A DNA stretch of 64,000 nucleotides, taken from Lepidurus packardi (Eukaryota > Arthropoda > Branchiopoda > Notostraca > Triopsidae). Each line of letters begins with the position of its first letter. Within the stretch, counting starts at the first letter, position 1. The notes under the pieces are model-generated. The model did no database searches and was not told the DNA's origin. It saw only the letters and a program-made list of their open reading frames with translations. Below, in pieces: positions 36,647-48,600 of this stretch. The translations under genes were made by a program, and so were the position numbers. Location: contig JAKZAN010000002.1 of NCBI GenBank assembly GCA_023053545.1, positions 12,272,790 to 12,336,789 of the forward strand. The letters are read 5' to 3'.

Positions 36647-37185
36647 GCAACAAATAATCATGAAAATCTTCCGTTCATGTGCTTGATAATTGTTACGTTA
36701 CAGCTGCATTTTGTAGAAACTCACCTTTTATTAACGACCCCATACAATTCGCATTACAGCAACTCACATAGTACTGTTCATGCGAAAATGATTTGAGACA
36801 ACTGATCAATGTACAATTCAAAACAGTTTGCATCGTTGATAAACCTAAACTGTCCAAGACGTTTTCGGCTCTTAAATATACTTACTTTATTCCAAAGAAA
36901 GAGATCCGTATACAAAACACGTAACCGTATGTGACACCAGTGGCGACAGTTGTGGCAATACAAAACAATACATAAGGCAATACAAAGCCACAACGAAGTC
37001 TCTACTGTCCTCACCTTAAATAAATTGAAATGTGCCCTGAAACTTCTAACCGTTACGAAATACTGTCTACATTTCCCCCACGTATGACAACCTGCAAGAT
37101 TAACCAATACTACGGCTTCCAATCTCCTAAGCATTCAATTCAATTTACTAAGGCACGCGACAGGCATTAAGTCTTGCCCAAAGAT

Positions 37186-37191
37186 TTTATT
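37186..37191 (-). terminator. Poly(A) signal abutting the fucosyltransferase stop codon
   Basis: Read on the minus strand the sequence is TGA-ATAAAA, so AATAAA shares the last A of the stop codon. If used, the 3' UTR would be only some 15-30 bases. Another TTTATT lies at about 36886 and could serve instead. Confidence 0.35.
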
Positions 37192-38560
37192 CATGAAGCT
37201 TCTGCTGTGTGAAATTCTCCATACTTACACTGACCTTTGCTAAACCACCAATGATTAATGTCCGTATAGACATGGGATGTATGAGAGAGGTTAGGATCAT
37301 TGAGCAACTGACACAAGGTGCACCAACCAGAAGAAGAGGCCCCCAGTTTGAAATGTTCGTTCCATAACAGGTACTCTTTGTAGAGGCTGTCATTGGTTAG
37401 TAAGGTCTGCAAAAACCCTGCCAGGGCTTCGGGTGATTTGAATTCGCTTGCATCTATAAATGACTTGGGTGGTGCACAGTTGCTATGAGTGGCTCCCTCC
37501 AGAACTACAGGTACTACTCCATGCCCTAGGGCGTTATAAAACTTTTCTGTCACATACTCCGCACAAAGAGAATTCTCGAAAGCTAAATAGAATTTATAGC
37601 TTTTGCCGACCATCTTTGAGCAAGCATCGTGTTCCAAACAGGACAAGCTTCCACATTTCCCGTAAATGTCAACGGAAATGAATTCGGCGAGCTTTTCCAC
37701 GTAATTTTCTCGCCCACTGCTTGTATGACAGTTTGACACGAACCACGCCACGCCTTTCGTCTTCTGCTTAATGAAGGAGTCGTAATCAAAACGGACATCC
37801 GCCGACTCATTAACGTAATCCTTTAATCTATGAAATTCTTTAAGATCGGTGGTGCTCTTTTTATTTTTCGTCGGTTTGCTAAGCGTAGTATTCTTGGACT
37901 TGACTTGTGATTCATTTTTAGCAGGAATACGTTCTATGCTCCCGTACGGATTAAAAACGTCGGAATCCGACCGGTACGTCATGGTCCAGTTAAACAGATT
38001 TGCATAATTGTGCAATGGAGGGGTGTGATGAGGCGATTCTAGGAGGAAAAACACCCACCGCTGATGTGGTAGACGATAGGTGGGCATGTCGGTCAGATCT
38101 GTGTCACGTATATGAAAAATCACAGCGTCACTTAAGTTTAACAGTGATCTATCATCGGTTGACATGCAATGTTGGACGGCACATCGACTAAACGGGGTTT
38201 TGCCATATCCCACGTAAAAATCTTTCGCATCAAAGAATTTCGTCCAATATAGTATCACCTTCGGACGTGTCACTGCATCCTACCCAAAAGTGGAAGACAA
38301 TGAACATACCACTAACGTTTGAATAGAGCACTTACTTCCAAAAGATACTGGTCGCTGTACCTGCCGAGGAAAATCGGCCAATGATTCTTAGGCTTTACAA
38401 ATACGACATCACCCCACATGCCAAATGCCAGAACCAAGAAAGTGGCGGCAAAGGCTAAAACGCAAGTGCAAGGACCCAATGATTTCAATTTGCAAGGGAA
38501 GGAAGAGTCCTTAGACCCCGACTGGAACCTGGAATTGGTGAGCATCTTGCTGAAAGTCAT
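37191..38560 (-). CDS. Alpha-1,3-fucosyltransferase (GT10 family)
   Basis: This is a predicted Golgi enzyme that adds fucose from GDP-fucose to glycans. There are two exons, 38560-38336 and 38279-37191; 437 aa. It has type II topology: a short N-terminal tail, a signal anchor at about residues 29-49 (PCTCVLAFAATFLVLAFGMW), then a stem. The GT10 catalytic part has the conserved block KFYLAFENSLCAEYVTEKFY followed by GVVPVVLEGA, which binds the nucleotide sugar, and upstream HQRWVFFLLESPHH and TMTYRSDSDV. The C-terminal CTLCQLLND with its paired cysteines is also family-like. A Lys- and Thr-rich insert lies near residues 195-235. Acceptor preference (Lewis-type or core N-glycan) cannot be told from sequence alone. 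Confidence 0.93.
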
Positions 38561-39642
38561 GGCCTGACCAAGAGCGGACAGCTCGGCTTCTGGACCAAAC
38601 TGAACTGAAATCTTGTGCTGCGTTTACAGAATCGTTATCGATCCTTTATGAAAGCATAGTACGGGTGCTTCCCTATTGCGCCTGGGCCGAACAGAAGAAA
38701 AAACACAAGGCGTCAGTGGATATAGGATTTTCAATTCTTCTCACGAAATTTGACATCGCCATATCAGATTTTAAAAATGGTAATCCCTAGGCTTGTCTAA
38801 AGCGAAAACCAATGCATTGCCAGACTACTATGAAACGAAGCAAGGGTGGATAAGTTAGTTACCAGACACGATTTTATAAGGACCACAAAAATGAAGATCA
38901 TATGCATCAAGCAAGATTGGTTATTATGGAAATAATCGTATTTTTCTTCAAGACATCACAACTTAGTAATGAAATTATACAACAAGACAATAAACAGTCA
39001 AAACTTAAGAAGCCGTTAGGAAAATATATGCCATACTTTTTGAACGCGTAAAATCTCCATGTAAGATCAGGAAACGACAGAAACTAGTTCTCAGATAAGA
39101 GTTTTTGTATCCTGTGCTGTGCTCTGGTCAGATTTTTAGCAGATAGTATGGCGCACAAATGTTCGAGTGCATTTGCAATGCGCAATATATCGTCCACACA
39201 GTTTATAAATAAGATAATACGCCGGCCGCATGTCACCAGAGAACTGACAAGGGTGAGTATAACTAGGTAATCCTGGACGTAAGTAGTATTTATTAAAATA
39301 AGACTGTACACCTGAAACATAACAAATATGAGCGCTATCTAACTTTAAAAGGCTACATTCGTATCCTCTGCCTGAAATAGGGCGCGCTTTTCAATTCGCT
39401 TATGAGCATAAAAAAAATATGACACTTCCTATCAGAACGAAAAGATATATCACAGAAATAACGATGTACGCTTCATATTTTTAGCATCATGTGTAATTCA
39501 TACTAAATATAAAAATAGAGGCGTTTGAGATCATGCCAACGAATAAAAAGATCACATATACAAGAAAATAAACACTAATATCCCCCATAGAACACACGCT
39601 GGTTAAAATCATTACAAAAGGTAAACGAGCCCATCATGTAAT
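38561..39642. other. Spacer between fucosyltransferase and SAM gene
   Basis: Apart from the helicase-like fragment at 39084-39311, no gene is supported. AT-rich. Confidence 0.3.
39084..39311 (-). pseudogene. DEAD-box helicase fragment (DDX56/Dbp9-like?)
   Basis: After a good acceptor (TTTCAG|GTG) the frame reads QDYLVILTLVSSLV, GRRIILFINCVDDILRIAN and ILSAKNLTRAQHRI, then stops at TAG. The pattern hydrophobic-G-[KR]-x-[IL]-[IL]-F-[IV]-N-x-[IVL]-[DE], then a spacer and R-x-x-I, is that of the start of the second RecA lobe in DEAD-box helicases. DDX56/Dbp9 is the best remembered match. No helicase motif V or VI follows, and no other helicase exon was found nearby, so this looks like a stranded pseudogene piece. 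Could also be chance. Confidence 0.4.
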
Positions 39643-42600
39643 TTAAACCATATACACATTAAAGTTATCCTGCCGGCAAGAAAGCTGGGCTTCTTGTAAA
39701 ATGCGCAGTCGAGGACCCATGGGAATTCCCATCTTCTGCAACCTGTCCTCAGTTAAGTACGGTAGCTCTATCAAACCCACCCGCTCTTGCTCAAAAAGTG
39801 GAGCATATTTCTACAGAAAACATAGCCATATGAAAAATCATAAATTATTTGTATGCCATTGATGATCAATGGCTTTCTCGTCTTACCTCGTAACCTAATT
39901 TCTTTAAGAAGATACGAAGAAGCGGGGGCTCGTCTCCGAAAAAGCTGGTAAGTTTCTTCACCCTCGATGGGTTGGTTAACGAAGGCACTGCTCCTTGCCA
40001 GCTATTCAAGTCGGCTCTGTGACCGCGGTAACCCTTGGAAGTTATAACGGTCTGAGGTCGAATAGGTTGTGACCGCAATTGGGCAATTTCACTGCGAATA
40101 TTTTCCATCTCCTGGAAGAAATGTTTATAAAGCCCTATAATTCATTTAAACGTTTCCGGTGGATAATTACTTGAATCATGAGATGCTGAGTTCTCATTTC
40201 GGATGATAGATGAGCAACGCTGCGGGCCAGCGTAACCACGTGACTCTCCAAGCGTAAGAACCGTTTGTTGGTACTCTTGTTCACATAAAAAGTAATTACG
40301 GTATAAAGGTGTCAATGTTATCGTTAAAAACACCTCTACCTTCAATTCTTTCACGCGTTTTCGGTCATCATAGCGTCGCTTGTCACGATAGACAGGTCTG
40401 CTTGAGATGGAACTAGGCAAAGATGAAACACTCCCATGCGTACGTCGTCTAGACATTTTCAATTCTGAATTGGAAAACGCAGTTGATGCCATGTTTGGTC
40501 GCTTGTGAGCCAAGACTTTCAGTACCTAATACCCATCTCCATTTTAACATCAACCAAAACGAGCAATAAACGAATAAATTTACTTTGGAATACATAGTTT
40601 CTAATCCTTCCAACTGTCTTCTCAACGCTTGTGATTCTCCCATTTCTAGCGTGGTATTCAAGTCATCTTCACTTTGAGTAGGACTTGCGGAATCGCTTTC
40701 TCTCTCTAGCAGTGAATCCAAATCCAAATCCAAGTCCAAACCCGTCGTAGTTGACGTGATTTCTCCTGCATCGAGCATTTCTTGTAAGGCTACCAAGGAA
40801 TGCATTGCACCTGTGAAAGAACCATTTAATTATATAACCTACTTCACCCGGAAACAAACAGGCAAAAAAGGAATCAAATTTACTTGTCGATTTGGAAGAA
40901 TACTTTGATTTGAGCAAGTTGCTTTGCTTACTGGACCGAGTCTTGTTATCAGCATGACTGCCACCTGATCGCTTCGATCCGGGTTGACTCGGCTTTGTAG
41001 GGCCATTCACAGACTTTTTATTTTCTCCGCCAGGATTACTGTTGACTGTTCGGCTAAAGTTAGGTCTGACTGTCCGGAGATTGACTCCGCTAACTCCGCC
41101 ACCGTTCACTGTGGAAGGCTCGAGTAGATCCGGTTTGGAGGTATTATACTTTGACGCCATTTTGGGAGAGTTGAGAGGGGAATTCTCGGGGGACAATGGA
41201 GGCAACGGGGGCGTTAAGGAGCGTTCTTCGTTGATAATAGGCTGGGTATCATTTACGCCCGGAGTTGTTTGAACTTGTCGAGTTATCCTGTTTCTCAGAA
41301 TCCTATTTTGCTGTGCTTCCATCATTTGCTGAAGCGCAGGATCCACCAAGTCGGTCCATTCGGATGATTCATTCACATCTTGCTGCTTGTCAGACTCCAT
41401 GCTACTATCCAATGCTCCGCTATAAGCTCTAATTCCCGGATTGTTGTTACCTTGAGCGTTATTTGTTCTGGTGGCAATACCTGAGTCGATCGTACTGACC
41501 GACTGCCCACTCCGTTTTTCAAAGTCAGAGGAGCTCCCTGCTGAATGATGCCCGCTTGAGAGCCCGTCTTGATTTAGGGAGTATTCATAAAGCACTTCAT
41601 TGGTAATGGCTTTGTTGTTATTGGGAATATCGTAATTACCATAAGTCGTTCTGCCATAGGCAGCAGTCGCCTCCTGATGATGAGTACTTGAGATATAACT
41701 TTCCGAGTTATCATAAGACACCGAAACGTCTTGTCCAATCGAACTGGACTGACTTTGATTGAGTATTCCTGATGCTGAGTTTGTTGGAGGGAAATGCATG
41801 CTATCGTCGTACAATATCACTTGCCCGCTACCTTGGTTTGGATTCGCGTTGCTCATCCCACGTTGTTGAACCAAACGGTCATAGTAATTGTTATTATTAG
41901 CATTTGTATTGTTTGCTGGGACCGCGCCGGGTTCGTTTAGTTCGATATTAAATGTAACTGAAGGGCGAGGATGACGAGCGGAATTCGGACTTTTCATGAT
42001 CGGTTGCTGACCCCGTACTGAAGACTTGTGTTGGGGGTTCTTCGGTTCGTTTAAGGTCAGTTTGGCTAAGGCACTAGAATCCACGTCGCTTAAAGATGAG
42101 TTATGCTGCGAACCTTCATGGTGATACGCTTTGTTGGTGGCTGCTGCTGCGTAAGTGCCCCATTCATGCATATTCTTACTCGTTTGCAAATGGGGAGGTT
42201 GTCCTCTGCGTAATACTTGTTCTGCACCGTCATACTCAGTGTTCGCCTCATTGTCATGGTTCTCGTCTGGCGAAGCAGGACTTTCCATTTCCATTTCTGT
42301 AGGTAAAACTTCTTTCGGAGCATTCGCACTGTCTTTCTTATTGCCACTGCTCGACGGCTGCTGTGGCTGGCTTTTAAACCGGTTTGAGAAGATATCTTTA
42401 ATATGATGATAGGTTTTGCCGGCCAATTTCCGTCCCAGACTCCCGGTCCTGTTACCTTCAACATCCTTCCCACTGCCATTGCCGTTAATGTCTTTTGCTT
42501 GCACTTCGTCTTCTTTACTAGACTCTTTCTTAACAGCACCATTGTTCATATTTCCGGTTTCAGTGCTTCGAATGGATCCGCCTTGAGCCTAAAGAAACAA

Positions 42601-45600
42601 AAACAAACAAACAGGAAAACCAAAACAAAAATAGATATTTATTACTCCAAATGGCTCGGACCATAAAATAATAGAAAGATAATTACCCGTGTTAAGACAG
42701 GGGATAAGGCCAATTGTGATGTTGATCCCCGATGTTGTCCGTCTCGAACGAACAGTTTGCTGCAAGTATCCCGTAACTGGTCACTATTGTTGTCCGGTCC
42801 TTCACTGATATCAGTCCAGTTAGACGGAGCAGGTCCAGCTCCCAAACTGCGATGACTAATGATAAATTTTACATACGGTTTATAGTCGGCCAGAAAAAAA
42901 CAAAGGTACAGTTTATAATCGTTTCTTCTCTTTCATATTTCACACCTGACTGATGATGGCGACTGGACTTGTGGTTTGGGATCATCCACGCGTACTTCGT
43001 ACTGAGCCAAGTGAGGGTTTTGGAGGTAACTGCGATCTACGTACTCGACGTATGGATTCGGTTCCGGGGCTGGGTAGTGCATTGCAACATAACTATTGTT
43101 GTCTTGCCAGCCATTTGCTTGATAATGCATCGGCTAAAATGTGAAGATAGCATGGAATAATTAATGACATCTTTCCTGATAATCGGGATTGTCTTTTTTT
43201 CAATTTTTTTTTTCATTGCTTCAAGAGCACCGTAAACGAGCAACAAGCAATAAAACTGAACTGATTTTGCAGAAATAAAAATTCCTACCAAGTACGCAGC
43301 TGGTCTTTGCAACTCATCCAGCGCTGGGTTGTCAATTCCATCGTAGATTTTGTGCTGAGGTACTAAAGGTATCATTTCCGCTTTGTGAACAGGCTAAAAA
43401 CAACACACACAAAGAAAGAACTGTCATGAAACAACGCCCTGCATACGAGCACGCGTTATTGGGGCTCTAAAAGACAGTATACAACTGGGCAGGTGCTCTT
43501 TTAAAGGATTCTTGGTCAGTTCTAGCCCCTTGTTCAAGTCTGACTAATCTAAATTAATGTCTTTTCCCTTTTTTCTTTTTTTCGGACTTTTACCATGAAA
43601 AGTCATGCATGGCTAGTGGAACCAGTTAAATTGCTGGAAATGGACACGCTACGCAATCCTCTATCCCATGCTTAAACACTGAAAGAAAGCAGTCGGATGG
43701 CGTGTACGAAGTACCAGAAATCTTTAAGCGGAAATTCGTCTCTCAAGGCACTACAATGGTTAACTAACCCCATTCTACAAACGTCCTTCACAAATGTGAA
43801 ATGTAGCCCTATTTGCTTGTCCTTAGGGGACAAAAACAAAAGAAAAAAGTTGTAGGCTTGAAAATACTTGAGTCGATTTGATGAACACAAGTGAAGACAA
43901 ACACTGAAAGTGAAAATTGGACACTTTACCAGCTTACGGTCTTCCGTCCAAGCTTGTTGAGGTTCTCTGACACTATGGCCTTTGACTTGGTGTTGCTGGT
44001 GCTGGATGAGTCTTCCGTAACTTCCCAAATGTGGCATTCTCCTGGCAGCTTGTTGGCTGGAAACACCTGTTGCACCTCCGTTTGGATTCATGATACGGCT
44101 TGCGCTGGATCCAGCGTCTCCTGCTGGTGCAGACTGCTCTTGGTGTGAGATCCGACCCACTTCAGCAATCTTGTCTGCCGTTGATACAATAACTTCACGC
44201 TCAATCTTTAAAATAAAAACAAAATGCACCATACAATAGGACAATTCCAAACTTTTTCTTTTCTGCAATCCCGAAGAACAGGGTACAGTAGATTTTGGAA
44301 GCTCAACTGCCTAACATTCTCATTGATTCGCTACACACTGTCGAGCCGTAACCGCAGTCTAACATTAGCATACATTCCATCATCCATTAGCCATGCTGTG
44401 AGCAGTCTAAAAGACATAAATACGCAAATTATAGCGTTTTCTACTTCTAAAACAAGACAAGTCCCCAAGCCCTCAAAATCATAGTTCCGGTGATGGCGTT
44501 CTTTTGTCCGTCCTAGATTTCACTCCCCTGATACTTTTGTTCCTTGCGAGTATGTGGAAAAAGGTCTCAGGATGATAAAGAAGCCACGCTTGAAAAATGA
44601 CTACCCTTCGCGAGACAGGCGAATTAGACGAATTAAGATGAAATTCCCACGACCCCCACGATTTCTGTCCAAAAAACAAAAACAAAACACGCATTGTACC
44701 CCATAGATAATATTATACAGCAGTTAGTTCTTGTAATAAAATAAAAAAAGGTATAAAGTTTCCTACAAGTTCAGGGGAATCAAATTGGGAAGTGAAAAAG
44801 AAACAATTCAATAAATAGAAAGTAAAACTATAGGCGCCAGTAGCGTTACCAGGAAACCTATTTTATGTCTGGTACTCCCCTCTTCCAGTTGTAGAAACCA
44901 CTTGTGGGAATATTCTCAGCCATGAATGCTGAGTTGACCAATGAAATGCGTCTTATTCGCTTCACCTTTCCTTCTTTCTTGGCATTTCGTACCGCACATT
45001 AAATTTCTGAAGCTCAACTCGTAAACTCATAACTTCCGTTCCGATTTAGAACCAGGCTCTAAACCCACTAGCGCTACTCAAATGAAGCTTAGCGTAATTA
45101 CAAACCAAAAGATTTTTTTTTTTTTTTTTTTTACCGGAAACTTGGACGAATAGGCTCGCAGACCCTCTAGACCCGTCTCGGACGGTAAGACACCCGGTAA
45201 CTGGGCTTCGGTGGTCGCACTGGCGGCAGTGGATGGAAGTTGCTGCAATTTGCTGTGCAAATGGAGACTGTTATTGGTAGCAACTAATGAAGCATTGGCC
45301 ATGGATTCCTGCTGCAACAGCGGTGGAGGTTGTCGGTATGGAGGCGGGGACAATGATACCTCGGATGAACTTACAGCTTTGGGTAATGGGACCAATTTAT
45401 ACGGGCCATAACCATCAGCTTCTAATTGCGATAAGAATAGAACAAAAAATGAGAACTTATCCAAAACCTTATTTAACATGTTACTCTGTGCAAGGATGGA
45501 ATAGCGAAGTACGAGCTTATCAGAAAACTGTCAAGGCATTGATTGAAACATGTGTGCGCTGGCATTGGCTAATGGAATGTCTAAATAAGGGAGTCTTGAT

Positions 45601-48600
45601 AACATTATTACCAGAATACTCATAATAGGCGCGACCAAGCAACCACGTCTGAGAATTGGCTTAAGGGTACGCAGAAACATTGTACTATCCGTGGAAATGG
45701 AGACTTTCAAAACCGTGTGGATGCGTTAAAACCCAACCCAAAGTATCACACATCATCATTAAAAATATACTCCCATCAATAATAACAGTGTTGGTGAACT
45801 TTATAATACATCATTGTACAGTACTTCCCACTACACCTTACTGCCTAATCCGTATAATTGGAATGAAAAATCCCACCCCGACTATTTCCAATCTTGACTC
45901 AAAATGGCGTGAGATTATTCAAAACACCTATTTTACACGTAATAGACACTTACTAGTAAGCGGAACAGATGATTGAGACCTTCGAATTTTCACTTCTTGC
46001 TTAATTCTTCGCACTGTGGTTGCCATCACTACAGCCGGCATACTTCACTCCTTAACCAACTGCCTACTGGACTGTCGGTGACCACTATAGAGAATGTTGT
46101 AACTTGCGGAGGCTCACTCAGTCACTTATTTCAACTCTTTGAAAACAAAGAATAATGAAACTATAGCCTCTCTTTTTTTACGCTATTGAAGCTCACCAGA
46201 AAAATCTTCCCAGCAAAGTGTAACCAATTGGTCTTGGGCTTGTAAACAGCAAGAAAATAACTTTTTCTGGTCCACTGTCCAGGTATACGTTAGCCATTTT
46301 TTTCTTTGTTTTTTTTTTCTTAGGCTTTAGTATTCTTATAGTTACAATAGGCTCAGGATCCACTGGCTAACCCAACAATTTGTAGGCATAGGAGAGAGAG
46401 TATAAGACTTCGAACCCCAACAATAGCTGACCACCGTCTTCAAAGAGCGTTTTGGGAAGTCTATTCGGTTTTTCGAAAGGGCTCGCAAATTCGGTCGCAC
46501 ACGCCTGGTACTATGGTGATGCAACTAAAATGGGCACCATAAACTGACGAGTGGGTAGGACATGAAGCGACTTAACGAGTGTTTATAAAAGAATGCAACA
46601 GGTTTAGTTTAAGAGAAAGGATACACTTTGTCGCCATATAGCCTGTGAGTAATGCGTTGGGCGAAGAGGGGAAAAAATAAAAGAGAAATAGCAATTCTTT
46701 GCTAGCTATGCACTTTGCGGGACACTTTTACGACTGTCATGAAACGCCCCAAATCAACAAAAATCAGTAATACCGCTCCCATTCTGCCTCGCACGTGCGC
46801 CAAGTTAACTTTTTTCTAGGGTTGCGATTCTTATAGTTAACGGTATCTATTCCAGTGAATTTTTATTTAGGCAAGCTAAAACACACAAGGGACAAAGTCA
46901 TAGCAAGTTTCCACGGAGAAGATCCACCTACGATAGATTCACAGATTGACTTGCGTCCGCTCATGCGAGAACGCGAAGACAAACTGCGTGTATCCATAAT
47001 AAGACGGACCACATATGAAGTACTGAGAGAGCTTTACCAATCAGTAGTCGAGTCCTAATCACTTTTGGATGGAGCGTCATGTGAAGCTTTTCTCCGGCTT
47101 CGAGTGAATTCTGTCTGGATGCTGTGCTTGCCTGCAGCTTTTCTTTTTTGGGGGTCTGGATATTGGTTGTCCGACTTTTTGTTCAGGTAAAACATCTCTT
47201 GGTTCCTTTTGGCATTCCATTATTGATTCCCTCGCTGTTAAAACTCACTTGTTATATTTCGTTGCAAATTTTAACTGCCCATGACTATATCTATTAAGTC
47301 AAGGTTATGGACTAACAGGAAAAACGGAAACATTATGGTCGAAAAAGAGTCATAAATTGGATTTACGTTCCCTCTAATCTTTTACAGGGTCTCCAATAAC
47401 CAATCTGCCCTCTACCGCAATCTTGTTTGCCCCTTTTTACAGCCCCTTTAGTCTAGGAACTCGACCATTTATTTTCTTACCTTTTTTACCTTGATTAAAG
47501 GTCAAAAGAATCTCCGCTTCGCAGTTATATGATATGGCAAGTCTAAAAAACCTCTCTAGCTTAAAAGGGTCCAAATTTTTTGGGCCCGTACAATACAACT
47601 TTGCCAGGCTTGGTTGTACCAGAATGTCAACTATTCACTCAATCTGCGTTAGGACTTCGTGCTTAGGTCTGTCATGGGGCAGCTTTGCGGGCGTATACAA
47701 GGAATTTGAGACTTTTCGACAAGTTTGGGATTTGAAAATTCGTGACTTGTGCTTGCTGGTCATGTTCCAGCGAGCAAACACAGACAACCCTACGTACATG
47801 TATATGCATATTATTATAGCTTGTGGAGAAGAACAGCAACGAGTTTTCCTCTGGGTTGTACTCGTGTTTTCTGTACCGAACCTTCCCTTTTCCCTCGCAG
47901 ACATAGACCCCGGCACAGCAGTCCTCATCTAATCCGCCAAAGTCATCCATCAATGGTGGAATTACCTACCACCTTCACTTCGCAATGCACATCTCCATAC
48001 TCGGCGCAAAGAAAAATGTAGTACCAAGAAAGAAATCAACTTGTATGCTTTCAAATCCATTTCTCTTGGGCCCTTTACTTTTGTTTTCCTATCTGCTTAA
48101 AGAAAAATGACATGTCGCACAACTCGACGAGTTTATGGTAAAAGAGTTGACGTTTGTCTGCCATTTAGAGAGGGACCTGGGTCCTACACAGTCCTGAAAC
48201 GATCACGCGGAACTCAATTTCACGGTTCCATAAACCAGGTGCTATTGCACGTTGTTGACCTCTATACCATTTCAAAGTTGGAAATGAACCAAAAGGTCTA
48301 ATAACCTTGTAAAATGGAGACCGTAGGTGGTTTATGACTGGCAAAAAAGGAACGGCTTGCCCTGCCCGGGCGACGAAGTAATCCGCTACTTATAGCATGA
48401 AAAGGTCATAGTCTCTATCTCTCTTTCTCTGAATCCCGGCCTTAGCATCAATCATAATCGTCATCATATCTAATAGACGGCGAGACCTCGCATAAGAAAA
48501 AGGGTTACAGGAAGAAGGATATAAACATTTGTAAACATTTTCGTAATAGTGGAGGAACTGAAAGTGACTTTTTGTCATCAATTATGCATAAAAAGACGGC

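Noticed and set aside
40669-40884. Read-through extension of the long SAM-gene exon
   Set aside because: The open frame past 40884 is intronic. A GTAAAT donor in phase 1 joins the exon at 40810, restoring the conserved coiled-coil frame.
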